DNA of 64,000 nt from Pseudomonas bharatica CSV86 (GCF_000319305.2 NZ_AMWJ02000001.1:2705001-2769000); one strand, 5' to 3'; shown: positions 17,664 through 29,193, counted from the first letter of the stretch. Program-made: numbers and translations. Notes: a model not told the origin generated them from the letters alone.

Positions 17664-19148
17664 TTATTCCTGCGCCGCGGTCATCTGCCCATCCCACCCA
17701 CCGCCCAGCGCGGCAATCAGCTGGACACTGGCCACCAGCCGGCCCTGCAGCAGGTTGAGTACGCTGCGCTCGTTGCTCAGCGCCGTGGTCTGCACATTCA
17801 CCACGTCCAGGTAGCCGATCAGCCCGGCCTTGTACTGGTTCTCGGTCAGGCGCAGGGATTCGCGCGCCGATTCCAGCGCCTCCTGGCGCACCACCGCCTC
17901 ATCGCCATACACCTTGAGCTGCACCAGGTAGTTTTCCACCTCGCGGAAACCATCCAGCACGGTCTGGCGGTACTGCGCCACGGTCTGGTCGTACACCGCT
18001 TCGGTACGGTCTACCTCGGCCGAGCGCTTGCCGGCGTCGAACAGGGTCATGGCCAGGCTCGGCCCTACCGACCAGAAGCGGTTGGGCAGGCTGATCCAGT
18101 TGCTGAAAGTGCTACTGCTGTAGCCGCCGTTCATGCTCAGGCTCAAGTCCGGGAAATAAGCGGCCCGGGCCACGCCGATATTGGCGTTGGCGGCCATCAC
18201 GTTGCGCTCGGCGGCGGCGATATCGGGACGGCGCTCCAGCAACTGCGACGGCAGCGACAGCGGAATCTGCGGCAGGGCCGGGATAGTATCGGTGGCGGCC
18301 AGGGAAAACTCCGCCGGCACCTTGCCCAGCAACACGGCGATGGCGTTCTCGTACTGCGCACGCTGCCAGACCAGATCCACCAGGTCCGCCTCGGTGGTCT
18401 TGAGCTGGGTTTGCGCCTGGGCGACCGCGTCCTTGCCGGACACCCCGGCCTGGTACTGGTTCTGGGTCATCTTCAGCGAACGCTGGTACGCCGCCAGGGT
18501 CGCTTCGAGCAGGCGCTTCTGCTGGTCGATCACCCGCAGTTGCAGGTAGTTCTGCACCAGTTCCGACTGCTGGCTCAGGCGGATCGAGGCCATCTCGGCA
18601 AAGCTTGCCTCCGCGCTGGCTTCGTTGGCGTTGAGCCCCTCGCGCAGCTTGCCCCACAGGTCGATTTCCCAGCTCACCCCCAGTTGCGCGCTGTAGGTGT
18701 CGCGGATCCCGCTGCTGTTGTTGCTCAGGCTGGAGCTCGAACTCCCGGTGCCCTGGCTGGAACGGGTCTTGCCGGCGCTGAGATCGAGGCTGGGGAACAG
18801 CGAGGCCCGCGAGCTGCGCACCAGGGCCTGGGCCTGGCGGTACTGGGCCTCGTACTGGCGCACGGTCTGGTTGTTGGCATTGAGTTCGGCGACCAGCGCG
18901 TTGAGTTGCGCATCGCCATACAGCTCCCACCAGGCTCCACGGGCCAGGGTGTCGGACGGCGTAGCCTGGGTCCAGCCCTCGGCATGCTTGAACGGCACGT
19001 CGGTGTGCATGGCCGGGCGATGGTAATCCGGGCTCAGGGTGCAGGCGCTGAGCATCGCCACGCACAGGCTGGCCGCCAGCAGGCGCGAGCCACGGGCCCC
19101 GAGCAGGCGCATCAGCGAAGAATCGGAAAGAAGCAGGCGTTGGCTCAT
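17664..19148 (-). CDS. opmB: Outer-membrane efflux lipoprotein of the RND pump (NodT/OpmB family)
   Basis: A 494-residue TolC-like protein. A lipoprotein signal ends in the lipobox LSAC (about residues 33-36), followed by TLSPDYHRPAM, the NodT family opening. Two repeated helical-barrel modules follow (for example LRVIDQQKRLLEATLAAYQRSLKM and ERRPDIAAAERNVMAANANIG). A conserved second-half segment is SLRLTENQYKAGLIGYLDVV. It is the last gene of the muxABC-opmB order and its ATG overlaps the muxC stop by 4 bp. It forms the exit duct for the two-transporter RND pump. Confidence 0.9.
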   Translation of the reverse strand: MSQRLLLSDSSLMRLLGARGSRLLAASLCVAMLSACTLSPDYHRPAMHTDVPFKHAEGWTQATPSDTLARGAWWELYGDAQLNALVAELNANNQTVRQYEAQYRQAQALVRSSRASLFPSLDLSAGKTRSSQGTGSSSSSLSNNSSGIRDTYSAQLGVSWEIDLWGKLREGLNANEASAEASFAEMASIRLSQQSELVQNYLQLRVIDQQKRLLEATLAAYQRSLKMTQNQYQAGVSGKDAVAQAQTQLKTTEADLVDLVWQRAQYENAIAVLLGKVPAEFSLAATDTIPALPQIPLSLPSQLLERRPDIAAAERNVMAANANIGVARAAYFPDLSLSMNGGYSSSTFSNWISLPNRFWSVGPSLAMTLFDAGKRSAEVDRTEAVYDQTVAQYRQTVLDGFREVENYLVQLKVYGDEAVVRQEALESARESLRLTENQYKAGLIGYLDVVNVQTTALSNERSVLNLLQGRLVASVQLIAALGGGWDGQMTAAQE

Positions 19149-22100
19149 AGCGGGGTTTCCAAAGCGGCATCGGTGCGCACGCCGCGCCAGCGGTTGAAGC
19201 GGTGGCGGGCGCGGTCCAGGTAGAGGTAGACCACCGGGGTGGTGTAGAGCGTGAGGACCTGGCTGAAGACCAGGCCGCCGATGATGGTCAGGCCCAATGG
19301 CTGGCGCATTTCCGAACCCTCGGCATTGCCCAGCAGCAACGGCAGGGCACCGAGGATCGCCGCCAGGGTGGTCATCAGGATCGGCCGCAGGCGCAGCAGG
19401 CAGGCGCGGCGAATCGATTGTTCGGGGTCCAGGCCCTCGTGGCGCTCGAGTTGCAAGGCCAGGTCGATCATCAGGATGGCGTTTTTCTTCACTACACCAA
19501 TCAGCAGGAACAGCCCCAGCAACGAGATCAGGCTGAACTCGCCACCGGTGACGTACAGGGTCAGCAAGGCGCCGACGCCCGCCGACGGCAGGGTCGAGAG
19601 GATGGTCAACGGGTGAATGTAGCTTTCATAGAGAATGCCCAGCACCAGGTACACCAGCACCAGTGCGCCGAGGATCATCAGCGGCTGGCCCTGCTGGGTC
19701 TTGACGAAGGCGTTGGCATTGCCGCCGAGCTTGGCGATGACGTCTTCGGGCAAACCGACCGCGGCCACCGCGCGCTCCACCGCCGCCAGGGCTACGTCCG
19801 GGGTGTAGCCCTCGGCGATATCGAAGGAGATGTCCTCTGCGGCGAACTGCCCTTCGTGGCTGACCCGGTCATCGGCCAGGGTGTTCTCGTAACGGGCGAA
19901 GGTGGACAAGGGCACCCGTGCGCCGTCGGCAGTGATCACCTGGACCTGCTCCAGGGTGCTCGGGTCCTGGGCGTACTTCGGATTGATCTCCATCACCACC
20001 TGGTACTGGTTCAGGCTGTCGTAGATGGTCGAGATCTGCCGCTGGCTGTAGGCGTTGTTGAGCACGGCGGTGACCATGTTCATGTCGATGCCCAGGCGCT
20101 TGGCCTGGTCGCGGTCGACCACCAGGGTCACCTGCTGGGTGCCGCCGCCGTCGCGGGCGTCGATGGCGGTCAGTTCGGGCAGCGAACGCAGGGCCGCGAC
20201 CACCTTCGGGTACCAGTTGCGCAATGCCCCCAGGTCGCCGCTTTGCAGGGTGTAGAGGTACTGCGAGGTGGTCTGGTCGCGACCGCCCCCGCCCAGTTGC
20301 AGGTCCTGGTCGGCCTGGAGGAACAGGCGTCCGCCGGGCACCAGGGGCATTTCCTTGCGCAGGCGCTCGATCACCTGCTGGGCCGACAGCTTGCGTTCCT
20401 TGATCGGCTTCAGGCGCACCAGGACCATGGCGTTGTTGGTGCCGCTGTTGCCGCCAATGAAACCGGCCACGCTCTGCACCGCCGGATCGGCGAGCAAGGC
20501 ACGCCGGTAGATCTCCATCTTCGGCTGCATCACGCTGAACGACAGACCGTCGTCACCGCGCACGAAACCCATCAACTGGCCGGTGTCCTGCTGGGGCATC
20601 AGGGTCTTGGGCACCACCACGTACAGGGCGATATTTACCCCGATGGCGACGAACAGGCTGAGCAGGGTCAAGCGCCGATGACGCAGGGCCCAGCCGAGGC
20701 TGCGGTCGTAACCGGCGACCATGCGCTGGTTGACCCGCTCGCTCCAGCGTTGCAGGCGGGTCTGCCCCGCCGCCGGATCGTGGGGCTTGAGCCAGCGCGA
20801 GCAGAGCATTGGGGTCAGGGTCAGGGACACCACCAGGGAGACGATGATCGCCGCCGCCAGGGTGATGGAGAACTCGCGGAACAGCGCGTTGACGATGCCG
20901 CCCATGAACAGGATGGAGACGAACACCGCCACCAGCGAGACGTTCATCGACAGCAGGGTGAAGCCTACCTCGCTGGTCCCGAGATAGGCCGCGCGCAGGG
21001 GCGGCTGGCCGTCCTCGATATGCCGCGAAATGTTCTCCAGGACCACGATGGCATCGTCCACCACCAGGCCCGTGGCAAGGATCAGCGCCATCAGCGACAG
21101 GTTGTTCAAGGAAAAACCGCACAGGTACATGACCGCGAAGGTGCCCACCAGCGACACCGGCACCGCCAGGGTCGGGATCAGCGAGGCGCGGAAATTGCCG
21201 AGGAACAGATACACCACCAGCACCACCAGGACCACGGCGATCAGCAGGGTGTGCTCGGCTTCCTTGAGGGTCGCCTTGATCACCGGCGAGCGGTCCATGG
21301 CGATGTTCAGGGTAACGCTGGACGGCAGCAGCGATTGCAGGGCCGGCAACTGCTCCTTGATCTGCGCCACGGTCTCGATGATGTTGGCATTGGTCTGCCG
21401 GTTGATCACCAGCAGCACCGCTTCCTGGTCGTTGAAGAAGCCGCTGTTGTAGCGGTTCTCCACGCCGTCGCTGACCTTGGCCACATCGCTCAGGCGCAGC
21501 ACCGAGCCGTCCTGGTAACGGATCACCAGCGGTTCGTAGTCCTTGGCCTTTTCCAGCTGGTCGTTGGCCCGCACCTGCCAATTGCGCCCGGCGTCCTCGA
21601 TAAAGCCCATGGGCCGGCGCTGGTTGGCCGCGGCCACGGTCTCGCGCACGTCTTCCAGGGCCAGGCCGTACTGGGCAAGCATCTTCGGCTGCAGCTCGAT
21701 GCGCACTGCCGGCAGCGAGCTGCCGCCGATCTGCACCTCCCCTACCCCGGCCACCTGCGACAGGCTCTGCGACAGGATGGTCGAGGCCAGGTCGTAGAGC
21801 TGGCCCTTCTGCAGCACGTCGGACGTCAGCGACAGCACCATGATCGGTGCTTGCGACGGGTTGATCTTCTTGTAGGTGGGCATGCTTTTCATGCCGCTGG
21901 GCAGCAGGTTGCGCGCGGCATTGATGGCCGCCTGCACTTCCCGCGCGGCGCCGTCGATATCGCGGTCCAGGTCGAAGCCGAGAATGACCCGGGTCGAGCC
22001 CTGGCTGGAGCTGCTGGTCAGGGTGGTGACCCCGGCGATGGTGCCCAGCTTGCGCTCCAGCGGCGTGGCCACGGTAGCGGCCATCACCTCGGGGCTGGCG

Positions 22101-22258
22101 CCCGGCAGGCTGGCCGAGACCACGATCACCGGAAAGTCCATCTTCGGCAACGGCGCCACCGGCAGCAGGCCGAAGCTCACCGCACCGAGGAGCATGATCG
22201 CCAGGCTCAGGAGCATGGTCGCCACCGGGCGACGGATGAAAGGCGCGGAGAGGTTCAC
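19145..22258 (-). CDS. muxC: RND efflux transporter MuxC/MdtC-like
   Basis: A 1037-residue RND transporter with twelve membrane helices and two large periplasmic loops. It starts MNLSAPFIRRPVATMLLSLA. TM4 contains GLVVDDAIVVLENISRH, the Asp pair of the proton relay. The C-terminal half contains [20 protein letters not shown] and GVVKKNAILMIDLAL. The length and the two-transporter arrangement match MuxBC and E. coli MdtBC, which assemble as a heterotrimer. In P. aeruginosa the system affects resistance to novobiocin, macrolides and aztreonam (established). It is 31 bp downstream of muxB. Confidence 0.93.
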   Translation of the reverse strand: MNLSAPFIRRPVATMLLSLAIMLLGAVSFGLLPVAPLPKMDFPVIVVSASLPGASPEVMAATVATPLERKLGTIAGVTTLTSSSSQGSTRVILGFDLDRDIDGAAREVQAAINAARNLLPSGMKSMPTYKKINPSQAPIMVLSLTSDVLQKGQLYDLASTILSQSLSQVAGVGEVQIGGSSLPAVRIELQPKMLAQYGLALEDVRETVAAANQRRPMGFIEDAGRNWQVRANDQLEKAKDYEPLVIRYQDGSVLRLSDVAKVSDGVENRYNSGFFNDQEAVLLVINRQTNANIIETVAQIKEQLPALQSLLPSSVTLNIAMDRSPVIKATLKEAEHTLLIAVVLVVLVVYLFLGNFRASLIPTLAVPVSLVGTFAVMYLCGFSLNNLSLMALILATGLVVDDAIVVLENISRHIEDGQPPLRAAYLGTSEVGFTLLSMNVSLVAVFVSILFMGGIVNALFREFSITLAAAIIVSLVVSLTLTPMLCSRWLKPHDPAAGQTRLQRWSERVNQRMVAGYDRSLGWALRHRRLTLLSLFVAIGVNIALYVVVPKTLMPQQDTGQLMGFVRGDDGLSFSVMQPKMEIYRRALLADPAVQSVAGFIGGNSGTNNAMVLVRLKPIKERKLSAQQVIERLRKEMPLVPGGRLFLQADQDLQLGGGGRDQTTSQYLYTLQSGDLGALRNWYPKVVAALRSLPELTAIDARDGGGTQQVTLVVDRDQAKRLGIDMNMVTAVLNNAYSQRQISTIYDSLNQYQVVMEINPKYAQDPSTLEQVQVITADGARVPLSTFARYENTLADDRVSHEGQFAAEDISFDIAEGYTPDVALAAVERAVAAVGLPEDVIAKLGGNANAFVKTQQGQPLMILGALVLVYLVLGILYESYIHPLTILSTLPSAGVGALLTLYVTGGEFSLISLLGLFLLIGVVKKNAILMIDLALQLERHEGLDPEQSIRRACLLRLRPILMTTLAAILGALPLLLGNAEGSEMRQPLGLTIIGGLVFSQVLTLYTTPVVYLYLDRARHRFNRWRGVRTDAALETPL

Positions 22259-22289
22259 GACAGGCTCCCGCTCATCACGGCCATGGCGC

Positions 22290-25200
22290 TCATGCCTGCT
22301 CCCCGCTGGCCGCCGGCTGCGGCTTGAAGCGCCGCGACAGGCGATCGAAGTACAGGTAGATCACCGGCGTGGTGAACAGGGTCAGGACCTGGCTCAGGGC
22401 CAGGCCACCCACCATCACCAGGCCCAGCGGCTGGCGCAGCTCGGCACCGGAACCGCTGGCGAGCATCAATGGCACCGCACCGAACAGCGCCGCCAGGGTG
22501 GTCATCAGGATCGGCCGGAAGCGCAGCAGCGCCGCCTGGTAGATGGCCTTCTGCGGCTCCATGCCCTGGTTGCGCTCGGCCTCCAGGGCGAAGTCGATCA
22601 TCATGATCGCGTTCTTCTTGACGATGCCGATCAGCAGGATGATGCCGATGATGGCGATCATGCCCAGGTCGTTGCCGCTGAGGATCAGCGCGAGCAAGGC
22701 CCCCACCGCCGCCGAAGGCAGGGTCGAGAGGATGGTGACCGGATGGATGTAGCTCTCGTAGAGCACGCCAAGCACGATGTACATGGTTACCACGGCAGCG
22801 AGGATCAGCAGCAATGTGCTTGACAGCGAGGCCTGGAAGGCTTGCGCCGCGCCCTCGAAGCGAGTCTGCACGCCCAGCGGCATGCCGATGTCCTTCTGCA
22901 CCTGCTCGATCAGTTGCACGCCCTCGCCCAGGGACACGCCCTCGGCCAGGTTGAACGACAGGGTCACCGCCGGGAACTGGCCGATATGGGAAATCGCCAG
23001 TTGCGCCTGGCGTTCCTCGACATGGGCCAGGGCCGACAGGCGCACCTGGCTGCCGGCGGTGGTCTTGACATAGATGCCGTCCAGCGCCTTCGGCCCGAGG
23101 GTGGCCGCGGCTTCGGCCTGGAGCACCACGCGGTACTGGCTGGCCTGGGTGTAGATGGTGGAGATCTGGCGCTGGCCGAAGGCGTCGTACAGCGCGTTGG
23201 TGATTTCCGAAACGGTCACCCCAAGGCGGCTGGCGGCGTCGCGATCGATCACCAGGAACACCTGCAGGCCCTTGTCCTGCAGATCGCTGGCGACGTCGGT
23301 CAGTTGCGGGTATTGCTGCAGGCCATGCACCAGCTTGCCGCTCCACTGCGAGAGCAGTTCGGCATCCGGCGACGACAGGCTGAACTGGTACTGGGTACGG
23401 CTGACCCGGTCCTCGATGCTCAGGTCCTGCACCGGTTGCATGAACAGGCGGATGCCGCTGAGGCGGTCGACCTGCGGTTGCAGGCGGGCGATCACCTGGG
23501 CGGCGGTCAGGTCGCGCTCGCCGTGGGGCTTGAGGTTGATCAGGAAGCGCCCGCTGTTGAGCGTGGCGTTGTCACCATCGACGCCGATATAGGACGACAG
23601 GCTGTCCACGGCCGGGTCCTCGAGGATCAGTGCCGCCAGTTCCTGCTGGCGCTGGCTCATGGCGGCAAAGGACGTGGCCTGCGGGGCTTCGGAAATACCC
23701 TGGATCACCCCGGTGTCCTGCACCGGGAAGAAACCCTTGGGTACGGCGATATATAGCAGCACGGTCAGGCCCAGGGTCGCGACCGCCACCAGCAGGGTCA
23801 GCGGCTGGTGCCTGAGCACCCATTGCAGGCCGCGGCCGTAATGCTCGATCAGCCAGTCGATCCAGGCCCCGCTGGCCCGGTAGAAGCGGCTCTGCTCGTG
23901 CTCCTTGGGTTCACGCTTGAGCAGGCGCGCGCACATCATCGGGGTCAGGGTCAGGGATACCACCAGGGAAATCAGGATCGCCACCGCCAGGGTAATGGCG
24001 AACTCGCGGAACAACCGCCCCACCACGTCGGCCATGAACAGCAGCGGGATCAGCACTGCGATCAGCGAGAACGTCAGCGAGATCAGAGTGAAGCCGATCT
24101 GCCGCGCGCCCTTGAGCGCGGCCTGCAGGGGCGTCTCGCCTTCCTCGATGTGGCGGGCGATGTTCTCCAGCATGACGATGGCGTCATCCACCACGAAACC
24201 GGTGGCGATGGTCAGGGCCATCAGGGTCAGGTTGTTGATGGAGAAGCCGGCCAGGTACATGACGCCGAAGGTGCCGATCAGCGACAGCGGCACGGCGATG
24301 GACGGAATCAGGGTGGCGCTGACCCGGCGCAGGAACAGGAAGGTCACCATCACCACCAGGGCGATGGCGAACAGCAGTTCGTGCTGCACGTCGCGCACCG
24401 AGGCGCGGATGGTCTGGGTGCGGTCGGTGAGCACGCTGACGTCCAGGCCGGCCGGGAGGTTGTCGGTGATTTCGGGGAGCATGGTCTTGATCCGGTCCAC
24501 CACCTCGATCACGTTGGCCCCCGGCTGGCGCTGGATATTCACCAGCACCGCCTGGTTCTGGTTGGCCCAGGCGGCCAGGCGCTCGTTTTCGGCACCATCG
24601 ACGATCTCGGCGACATCCTTCAGGCGCAGCGGCGCGCCGTTGTTATAGGCGAGGATCAGGTTGGCGTATTCCTCGGGAGAGCGCAGCTGGTCGTTGGCGT
24701 CCAGCATCGACACCCGGGTCGGGCCATCGAAGTTGCCCTTGGGCTGGTTGACGTTGGACGCGCCGATCAGGGTACGCACGTCGGCCAGGTTCAGCCCTGC
24801 TGCCGCGAGGGCGTCGGGGTTGACCTTGATCCGCACCGCCTGGCGCTGGCCACCGGCGATACTGACCATGCCGACGCCGCTGATCTGGGCGATCTTCTGC
24901 GCCATGCGCGTATCGACCAGGTCGTTGAGCTTGGGCAGCGGCATGGTCTTCGATGAAATCGCCAGGGTCAGCACCGGGGTATCGGCCGGGTTGACCTTGT
25001 TGTACACCGGCGGCGCCGGTAGATCGCTGGGCAACAGGTTGCTGGCGGCGTTGATCGCCGCTTGCACCTGCTGCTCGGCGACGTCCATGTTCATTTCCAG
25101 GCTGAAGCGCAGGGTCAATACCGAGGCGCCGCCGGAGCTGGTCGAGGCCATCTGTTCCAGGCCCGGCATCTGCCCGAACTGGCGTTCCAGCGGGGCGGTG

Positions 25201-25388
25201 ACCGCGCTGGTCATCACCTGCGGGCTGGCGCCGGGGTACAGGGTCATGACCCGGATGGTCGGGTAATCGACCTGGGGCAGCGCCGCCACCGGCAGCAGCT
25301 TGTAGGCGATCAGGCCGGCCAGGACGATGGCCAGCATGCTCAGGGTGGTGGCGACCGGGCGGAGAATGAACAGGCGCGAGAGGTTCAT
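22290..25388 (-). CDS. muxB: RND efflux transporter MuxB/MdtB-like
   Basis: A 1032-residue RND transporter starting [20 protein letters not shown]. The relay motif is [17 protein letters not shown]. Further core segments are [20 protein letters not shown] and [18 protein letters not shown]. It is a close relative of the following muxC gene, and the two together make the inner-membrane part of the pump. Its start overlaps the muxA stop by 4 bp. Confidence 0.93.
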   Translation of the reverse strand: MNLSRLFILRPVATTLSMLAIVLAGLIAYKLLPVAALPQVDYPTIRVMTLYPGASPQVMTSAVTAPLERQFGQMPGLEQMASTSSGGASVLTLRFSLEMNMDVAEQQVQAAINAASNLLPSDLPAPPVYNKVNPADTPVLTLAISSKTMPLPKLNDLVDTRMAQKIAQISGVGMVSIAGGQRQAVRIKVNPDALAAAGLNLADVRTLIGASNVNQPKGNFDGPTRVSMLDANDQLRSPEEYANLILAYNNGAPLRLKDVAEIVDGAENERLAAWANQNQAVLVNIQRQPGANVIEVVDRIKTMLPEITDNLPAGLDVSVLTDRTQTIRASVRDVQHELLFAIALVVMVTFLFLRRVSATLIPSIAVPLSLIGTFGVMYLAGFSINNLTLMALTIATGFVVDDAIVMLENIARHIEEGETPLQAALKGARQIGFTLISLTFSLIAVLIPLLFMADVVGRLFREFAITLAVAILISLVVSLTLTPMMCARLLKREPKEHEQSRFYRASGAWIDWLIEHYGRGLQWVLRHQPLTLLVAVATLGLTVLLYIAVPKGFFPVQDTGVIQGISEAPQATSFAAMSQRQQELAALILEDPAVDSLSSYIGVDGDNATLNSGRFLINLKPHGERDLTAAQVIARLQPQVDRLSGIRLFMQPVQDLSIEDRVSRTQYQFSLSSPDAELLSQWSGKLVHGLQQYPQLTDVASDLQDKGLQVFLVIDRDAASRLGVTVSEITNALYDAFGQRQISTIYTQASQYRVVLQAEAAATLGPKALDGIYVKTTAGSQVRLSALAHVEERQAQLAISHIGQFPAVTLSFNLAEGVSLGEGVQLIEQVQKDIGMPLGVQTRFEGAAQAFQASLSSTLLLILAAVVTMYIVLGVLYESYIHPVTILSTLPSAAVGALLALILSGNDLGMIAIIGIILLIGIVKKNAIMMIDFALEAERNQGMEPQKAIYQAALLRFRPILMTTLAALFGAVPLMLASGSGAELRQPLGLVMVGGLALSQVLTLFTTPVIYLYFDRLSRRFKPQPAASGEQA

Positions 25389-26713
25389 GCGCCGGCCTTG
25401 CCGCTGGATGCCGGGGCTTCGGAGACCTCGGGCTTGTCCTGGCCTTGCAGGTGCTGGCCGGGAGTGGTCGGGACCTTGGCCGGATCGTCCACCACATCGA
25501 CCTTGGTGCCATCGCGCAGGCGGTCGGTGCCTTCCAGCACTACCCGCTCGCCCTTGGCCAGGCCTTCCTTGACCACGGTGCGTTCACCATCGCTGGCGCC
25601 GACCTTGAGATTGCGGATATGCACCTTGTTCTCGTCGTCGATGACATAGACGAAGGTGCCGTTGCTGCCGAACTGGATCGCCGCCGCCGGCGCCAGCACC
25701 ACGTCCTTGAGGGTGTCGGCCAGCAGCCGGGCGTTGACGAACTGGTTGGGGAACAGGGCCTCGTCGCGGTTTTCGAAGCGCGCCTTGAACTTGAGGGTAC
25801 CGGTGGTGATGTCGATCTGGTTATCGATGCTCGCCAGCACGCCGGTGGCCTGCTGGCGCGTGTCGCCACGGTCCCAGGCTTCCACCGGCAGCGGCGTACC
25901 GGTACGGAAGCGGGCCAGCACGGTGTCCAGTTCGTTTTCCGGCAGGGTGAAGGCGACGGTGATCGGCTGGGTCTGGGTGATCACCACCAGGGCGGTAGTG
26001 TCGTTGGCCGCCACCAGGTTGCCGAGGTCGAGCTGGCGCAGGCCGAGACGGCCGGAGATCGGGGCGCGGATCCTGGTGAAGTCGAGATTGAGCCTGGCGT
26101 CGCCCACCGCGGCCTGGTTGGTCTTGATCGTGCCTTCGTACTGCGCGACCAGCGCGGCCTGGGTGTCGAGGGTCTGCTTGGCGATGCTGTCCTCGGCATA
26201 CAGGCCTTTGTAGCGGGCCAGGTCGATCTGCGCGTTCTTCAGTTGCGCCTGATTCTGCGCCAGGGTGCCCTCGGCCTGCTGCAGGGCGATCTGGTAGCTG
26301 CGCGGGTCGATCTCGGCGAGCAGGTCGCCGGCCTTCACCTGCTGGCCTTCCTTGAAGTAGACCTTGACCAGCTCCCCCGCCACCCGGCTGCGCACGTTGA
26401 CCGTGTTGGTCGCGGTCACGGTCCCCAGCGCCTTGTAATAGACCGGGAAGTCGCCAACCGTGGCCGCGGCCACCCGCACCGGGACGCTGGCGGTGGACGA
26501 GCCGAAGCCTGGACGGCCACCGCCGACCCCGGCCATGGCGCCGCGGCGACCACCGGCATTGCCCTTGGCTTCGCCTTGGGCGGCCGGCGTGGTGTGGGTC
26601 TGTGCGCTGGGCCAGAGCCACCAGCACAGGCCGGCGATGACCAGCAGGATCAACAGGCTCAGGAGCCAGCGGCGGGAGGAACGGGAGGAAGATTGCATCG
26701 GGTTCTCGACCAT
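25385..26713 (-). CDS. muxA: RND pump periplasmic adaptor MuxA/MdtA-like
   Basis: A membrane-fusion protein of up to 442 residues. There is one N-terminal membrane anchor ([19 protein letters not shown]), then a Gly/Ala-rich linker. The barrel-hairpin-lipoyl core is [40 protein letters not shown] and [20 protein letters not shown]. The second ATG (26698, [11 protein letters not shown]) may be the true start. It links the inner-membrane pump to OpmB. It is the first gene of the four-gene operon and no dedicated regulator is adjacent. Confidence 0.9.
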   Translation of the reverse strand: MVENPMQSSSRSSRRWLLSLLILLVIAGLCWWLWPSAQTHTTPAAQGEAKGNAGGRRGAMAGVGGGRPGFGSSTASVPVRVAAATVGDFPVYYKALGTVTATNTVNVRSRVAGELVKVYFKEGQQVKAGDLLAEIDPRSYQIALQQAEGTLAQNQAQLKNAQIDLARYKGLYAEDSIAKQTLDTQAALVAQYEGTIKTNQAAVGDARLNLDFTRIRAPISGRLGLRQLDLGNLVAANDTTALVVITQTQPITVAFTLPENELDTVLARFRTGTPLPVEAWDRGDTRQQATGVLASIDNQIDITTGTLKFKARFENRDEALFPNQFVNARLLADTLKDVVLAPAAAIQFGSNGTFVYVIDDENKVHIRNLKVGASDGERTVVKEGLAKGERVVLEGTDRLRDGTKVDVVDDPAKVPTTPGQHLQGQDKPEVSEAPASSGKAGA

Positions 26714-26831
26714 GAGTACGCAGGAAACTTTGAAGGAGGCTGAACGATAAGCACTCCAAGCGTTTTAGCAAAGCGCCTTTACCGGCAATTTACCGATAAC
26801 TGACGTTGCCAAGTTTCTGAACTTTAAATAA

Positions 26832-26859
26832 AAACGGCCTGGACTAAGCCAGGCCGTTT
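26832..26859 (-). terminator. Rho-independent terminator of tpx
   Basis: AAACGGCCTGG (26832-26842) and CCAGGCCGTTT (26849-26859) form an 11 bp stem with a 6-base loop. On the minus strand it is followed by a T-rich tail (TTATTT). It lies 33 bp after the tpx stop. Confidence 0.85.
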
Positions 26860-26891
26860 CAGGGTGTTGCAGGATCGTCGTGCCGCTTGCC

Positions 26892-27392
26892 TTACTTCAG
26901 GACCGCCAGGGCCGCGTCGTAGTTCGGCTCTTCGGCGATTTCGCCCACCAGCTCGGCGTGCAGGACCTTGTCGTTCTCGTCCAGGACCACTACCGCACGG
27001 GCAGCCAGGCCGGCCAGTGGGCCGTCGGCGATGGCCACGCCGTAGTTCTCGAGGAACTCGCGGCCGCGCAGGGTCGACAGGTTCTGCACGTTGCTCAGGC
27101 CTTCGGCGCCGCAGAAGCGGGCCTGGGCGAACGGCAGGTCGGCGGAAATGCACAGCACCACGGTGTTGGCGATGTCATTGGCCTGGGCATTGAACTTGCG
27201 CACCGAGGTGGCGCAGGTTGGCGTATCGACGCTCGGGAAGATGTTCAGCACCTTGCGCTTGCCGGCGTAGTCCTTCAGCGACTTGTCGGCCAGGCCTTCG
27301 CCAACCAGGGAGAACGCCGGCGCCTGGGCGCCGGCCTTCGGCAGTTCGCCTTTGACCTGAACCGGATTGCCTTTGAGAGTCACTTGAGCCAT
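26892..27392 (-). CDS. tpx: Thiol peroxidase Tpx (atypical 2-Cys peroxiredoxin)
   Basis: A 166-residue protein, start ATG 27392 with AAGGACT upstream. The peroxidatic Cys lies in [16 protein letters not shown]. The resolving Cys lies in [19 protein letters not shown], about 33 residues later, as expected for Tpx. It reduces lipid and other hydroperoxides using thioredoxin. It is a single gene with its own terminator, divergent in function from the neighbouring efflux operon. Confidence 0.95.
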   Translation of the reverse strand: MAQVTLKGNPVQVKGELPKAGAQAPAFSLVGEGLADKSLKDYAGKRKVLNIFPSVDTPTCATSVRKFNAQANDIANTVVLCISADLPFAQARFCGAEGLSNVQNLSTLRGREFLENYGVAIADGPLAGLAARAVVVLDENDKVLHAELVGEIAEEPNYDAALAVLK

Positions 27393-27544
27393 GAGCGGAG
27401 TCCTTATGCGGGGTTGAAAAGACCCAGAGTTAAGCACGAAAGTGCGCCGGCACCTATGGAGCAATGCAAATTGTTGAATTGTCGGACGTTTTTTGTGGAC
27501 AATCTGCCGATTTGAAGCCGAACAATTTCAGTCGCCTTCACTGG

Positions 27545-27637
27545 CCCTTGTGGGAGCTGGCTTGCCAGCGATGAGGCCAGAACAGACAACATCCTTGCCC
27601 TTGAGGGCCCTATCGCTGGCAAGCCAGCTCCCACAGG
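27545..27637. repeat. REP pair (BIME)
   Basis: A plus-oriented core at 27549-27575 and a minus-oriented core at 27611-27637 lie 16 bp from the end of the permease gene. Confidence 0.85.
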
Positions 27638-27652
27638 TGTTATGCGCTCAGC

Positions 27653-28933
27653 TTAGGGCAGCAGCGAATAGACGACGGAAGACAGCGCCACCAGGCCGAC
27701 AGCCACGACGAACACATTCGACGCCTTGCCGCTGTACTTGCGCATCGCCGGGACCTTGCGGATGGCGTACATCGGCATCAGGAACAGGATCGCCGCGATC
27801 ACCGGGCCGCCCAGGGCTTCGATCATGCCGAGGATGCTCGGGTTGAGGGTGGCGACGATCCAGCACACCACCAGCATCAGCGCGGCGGTGACCCGGTCCA
27901 GGGTCCTGGCCGGCGGGCGCTTGCCGGTCTTGAGGATGATGCCCTTGAGGCCCTCGCTGGCGCCGATGTAGTGACCGAGGAACGACTTGGCAATGGCGAC
28001 GAAGGCGATCAACGGCGCGGCGAAGGCGATGGTCGGGTTGCTGAAGTGGTTGGCCAGGTACGACAGGATCGACAGGTTCTGCGCCTTGGCCTCGGCCAGT
28101 TGCGCCGGGGAAAGGGTCAGCACGCAGCTGAACACGAAGAACATCACCATCGCCACCATCAGCAGGTGGGCACGGGCCAGGATCTGCCCGCTGCGCTCGT
28201 CGGCATGGGCACCGTAGCGGCGCTTCTGGTCGACGGCAAAGGCCGAGATGATCGGCGAATGGTTGAAGGAAAAGACCATGACCGGGATCGCCAGCCACAG
28301 GGTGTGCAGGAAGGCGCCGCCACTCGGCACATCGCCGGCGGTGCTGAGGATGCCGCCGTTCCAGTGCGGAACCAGGAACACCGCGAGGAACGCCAGGGCG
28401 ACGATGAACGGGTAGACCAGCAGGCTCATGGCCTTGACCGTGGCCTGCTCGCCGCAGCGCACGATGGCCAGCAGGCCGAGAATCAGCACGAATGACAGCA
28501 GCGCCCGCGGTGGCGGCTGGATATGCAGTTGGTGCTCCATGAAGCTGCCAACGGTGTTGGTCAGGGCCACCGAGTAGATCAGCAGGATCGGGAAGATGGC
28601 GAGGAAGTAAAGCACGGTGATCATCGCACCGGCACTCAGGCCGAAGTGCTCTTCCACCACCTCGGTGATATCGCCGCCGTTGCGTCCGGACAGGACGAAG
28701 CGGGTCAGGCCGCGGTGGGCGTAGTAGGTCATCGGGAAGGCCAGCAGCGCCAGGATAAGCAGCGGCCAGAAGCCGCCGAGGCCGGCGTTGATCGGCAGGA
28801 ACAGGGTGCCGGCGCCGATCGCGGTGCCGAACAGGCCAAGCATCCAGGTGGTGTCATGACGGTCCCAGCGCGCAAGGCTCGCGGCCGGGGTGGATTCGAA
28901 GCGTTGTTCAACGCTCGGGGACTGCTCGTTCAT
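27653..28933 (-). CDS. HAAAP-family amino-acid permease (serine/threonine type)
   Basis: A 426-residue inner-membrane protein with about eleven helices. The start MNEQSPSVEQRFES at 28933 was chosen; a frame opening 144 bp upstream adds a Cys/Arg-rich tract unlike the family. Core features are TWMLGLFGTAIGAGTLFLPI, RNGGDITEVVEEHFG, MVFSFNHSPIISAFAV and SFLGHYIGASEGLKG, all typical of SdaC/TdcC hydroxy/aromatic amino-acid:proton symporters. The following aminotransferase gene is in the same orientation, so its substrate may be metabolised there. Confidence 0.87.
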   Translation of the reverse strand: MNEQSPSVEQRFESTPAASLARWDRHDTTWMLGLFGTAIGAGTLFLPINAGLGGFWPLLILALLAFPMTYYAHRGLTRFVLSGRNGGDITEVVEEHFGLSAGAMITVLYFLAIFPILLIYSVALTNTVGSFMEHQLHIQPPPRALLSFVLILGLLAIVRCGEQATVKAMSLLVYPFIVALAFLAVFLVPHWNGGILSTAGDVPSGGAFLHTLWLAIPVMVFSFNHSPIISAFAVDQKRRYGAHADERSGQILARAHLLMVAMVMFFVFSCVLTLSPAQLAEAKAQNLSILSYLANHFSNPTIAFAAPLIAFVAIAKSFLGHYIGASEGLKGIILKTGKRPPARTLDRVTAALMLVVCWIVATLNPSILGMIEALGGPVIAAILFLMPMYAIRKVPAMRKYSGKASNVFVVAVGLVALSSVVYSLLP

Positions 28934-29117
28934 TCCGGGTGAAGCTCCACTCGCAAGACTGCAACAGCGCCGCAAGTGGCTGAATAGACGCCTCAGCACA
29001 CCCCGGCCATAAAAGAGGGGCGCGATTGTGCGCTGAAAGGTTGCACTTGCAAAGCCCTGTCCGAGGAATGGTTGCACCTTTGCGGTGCATAGACAGCAGG
29101 ATTTTGAGGTGTTGCTG

Positions 29118-29187
29118 ATGGCCTCATCGCTGGCAAGCCAGCTCCCACAGAACCCTGTGGGAGCTGGCTTGCCAGCGATAGGGCCCT
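29118..29187. repeat. REP pair (BIME)
   Basis: A minus-oriented core at 29125-29150 and a plus-oriented core at 29154-29180 lie only 3-4 bp apart, making an almost continuous palindrome just after the aminotransferase stop. Confidence 0.85.
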
Positions 29188-29193
29188 CAAGAC

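Noticed and set aside
19202..22327. A 1041-codon plus-strand frame opposite muxC.
   Set aside because: Same mirror effect. It has no domain-like sequence and is rich in Gln, His and Arg.
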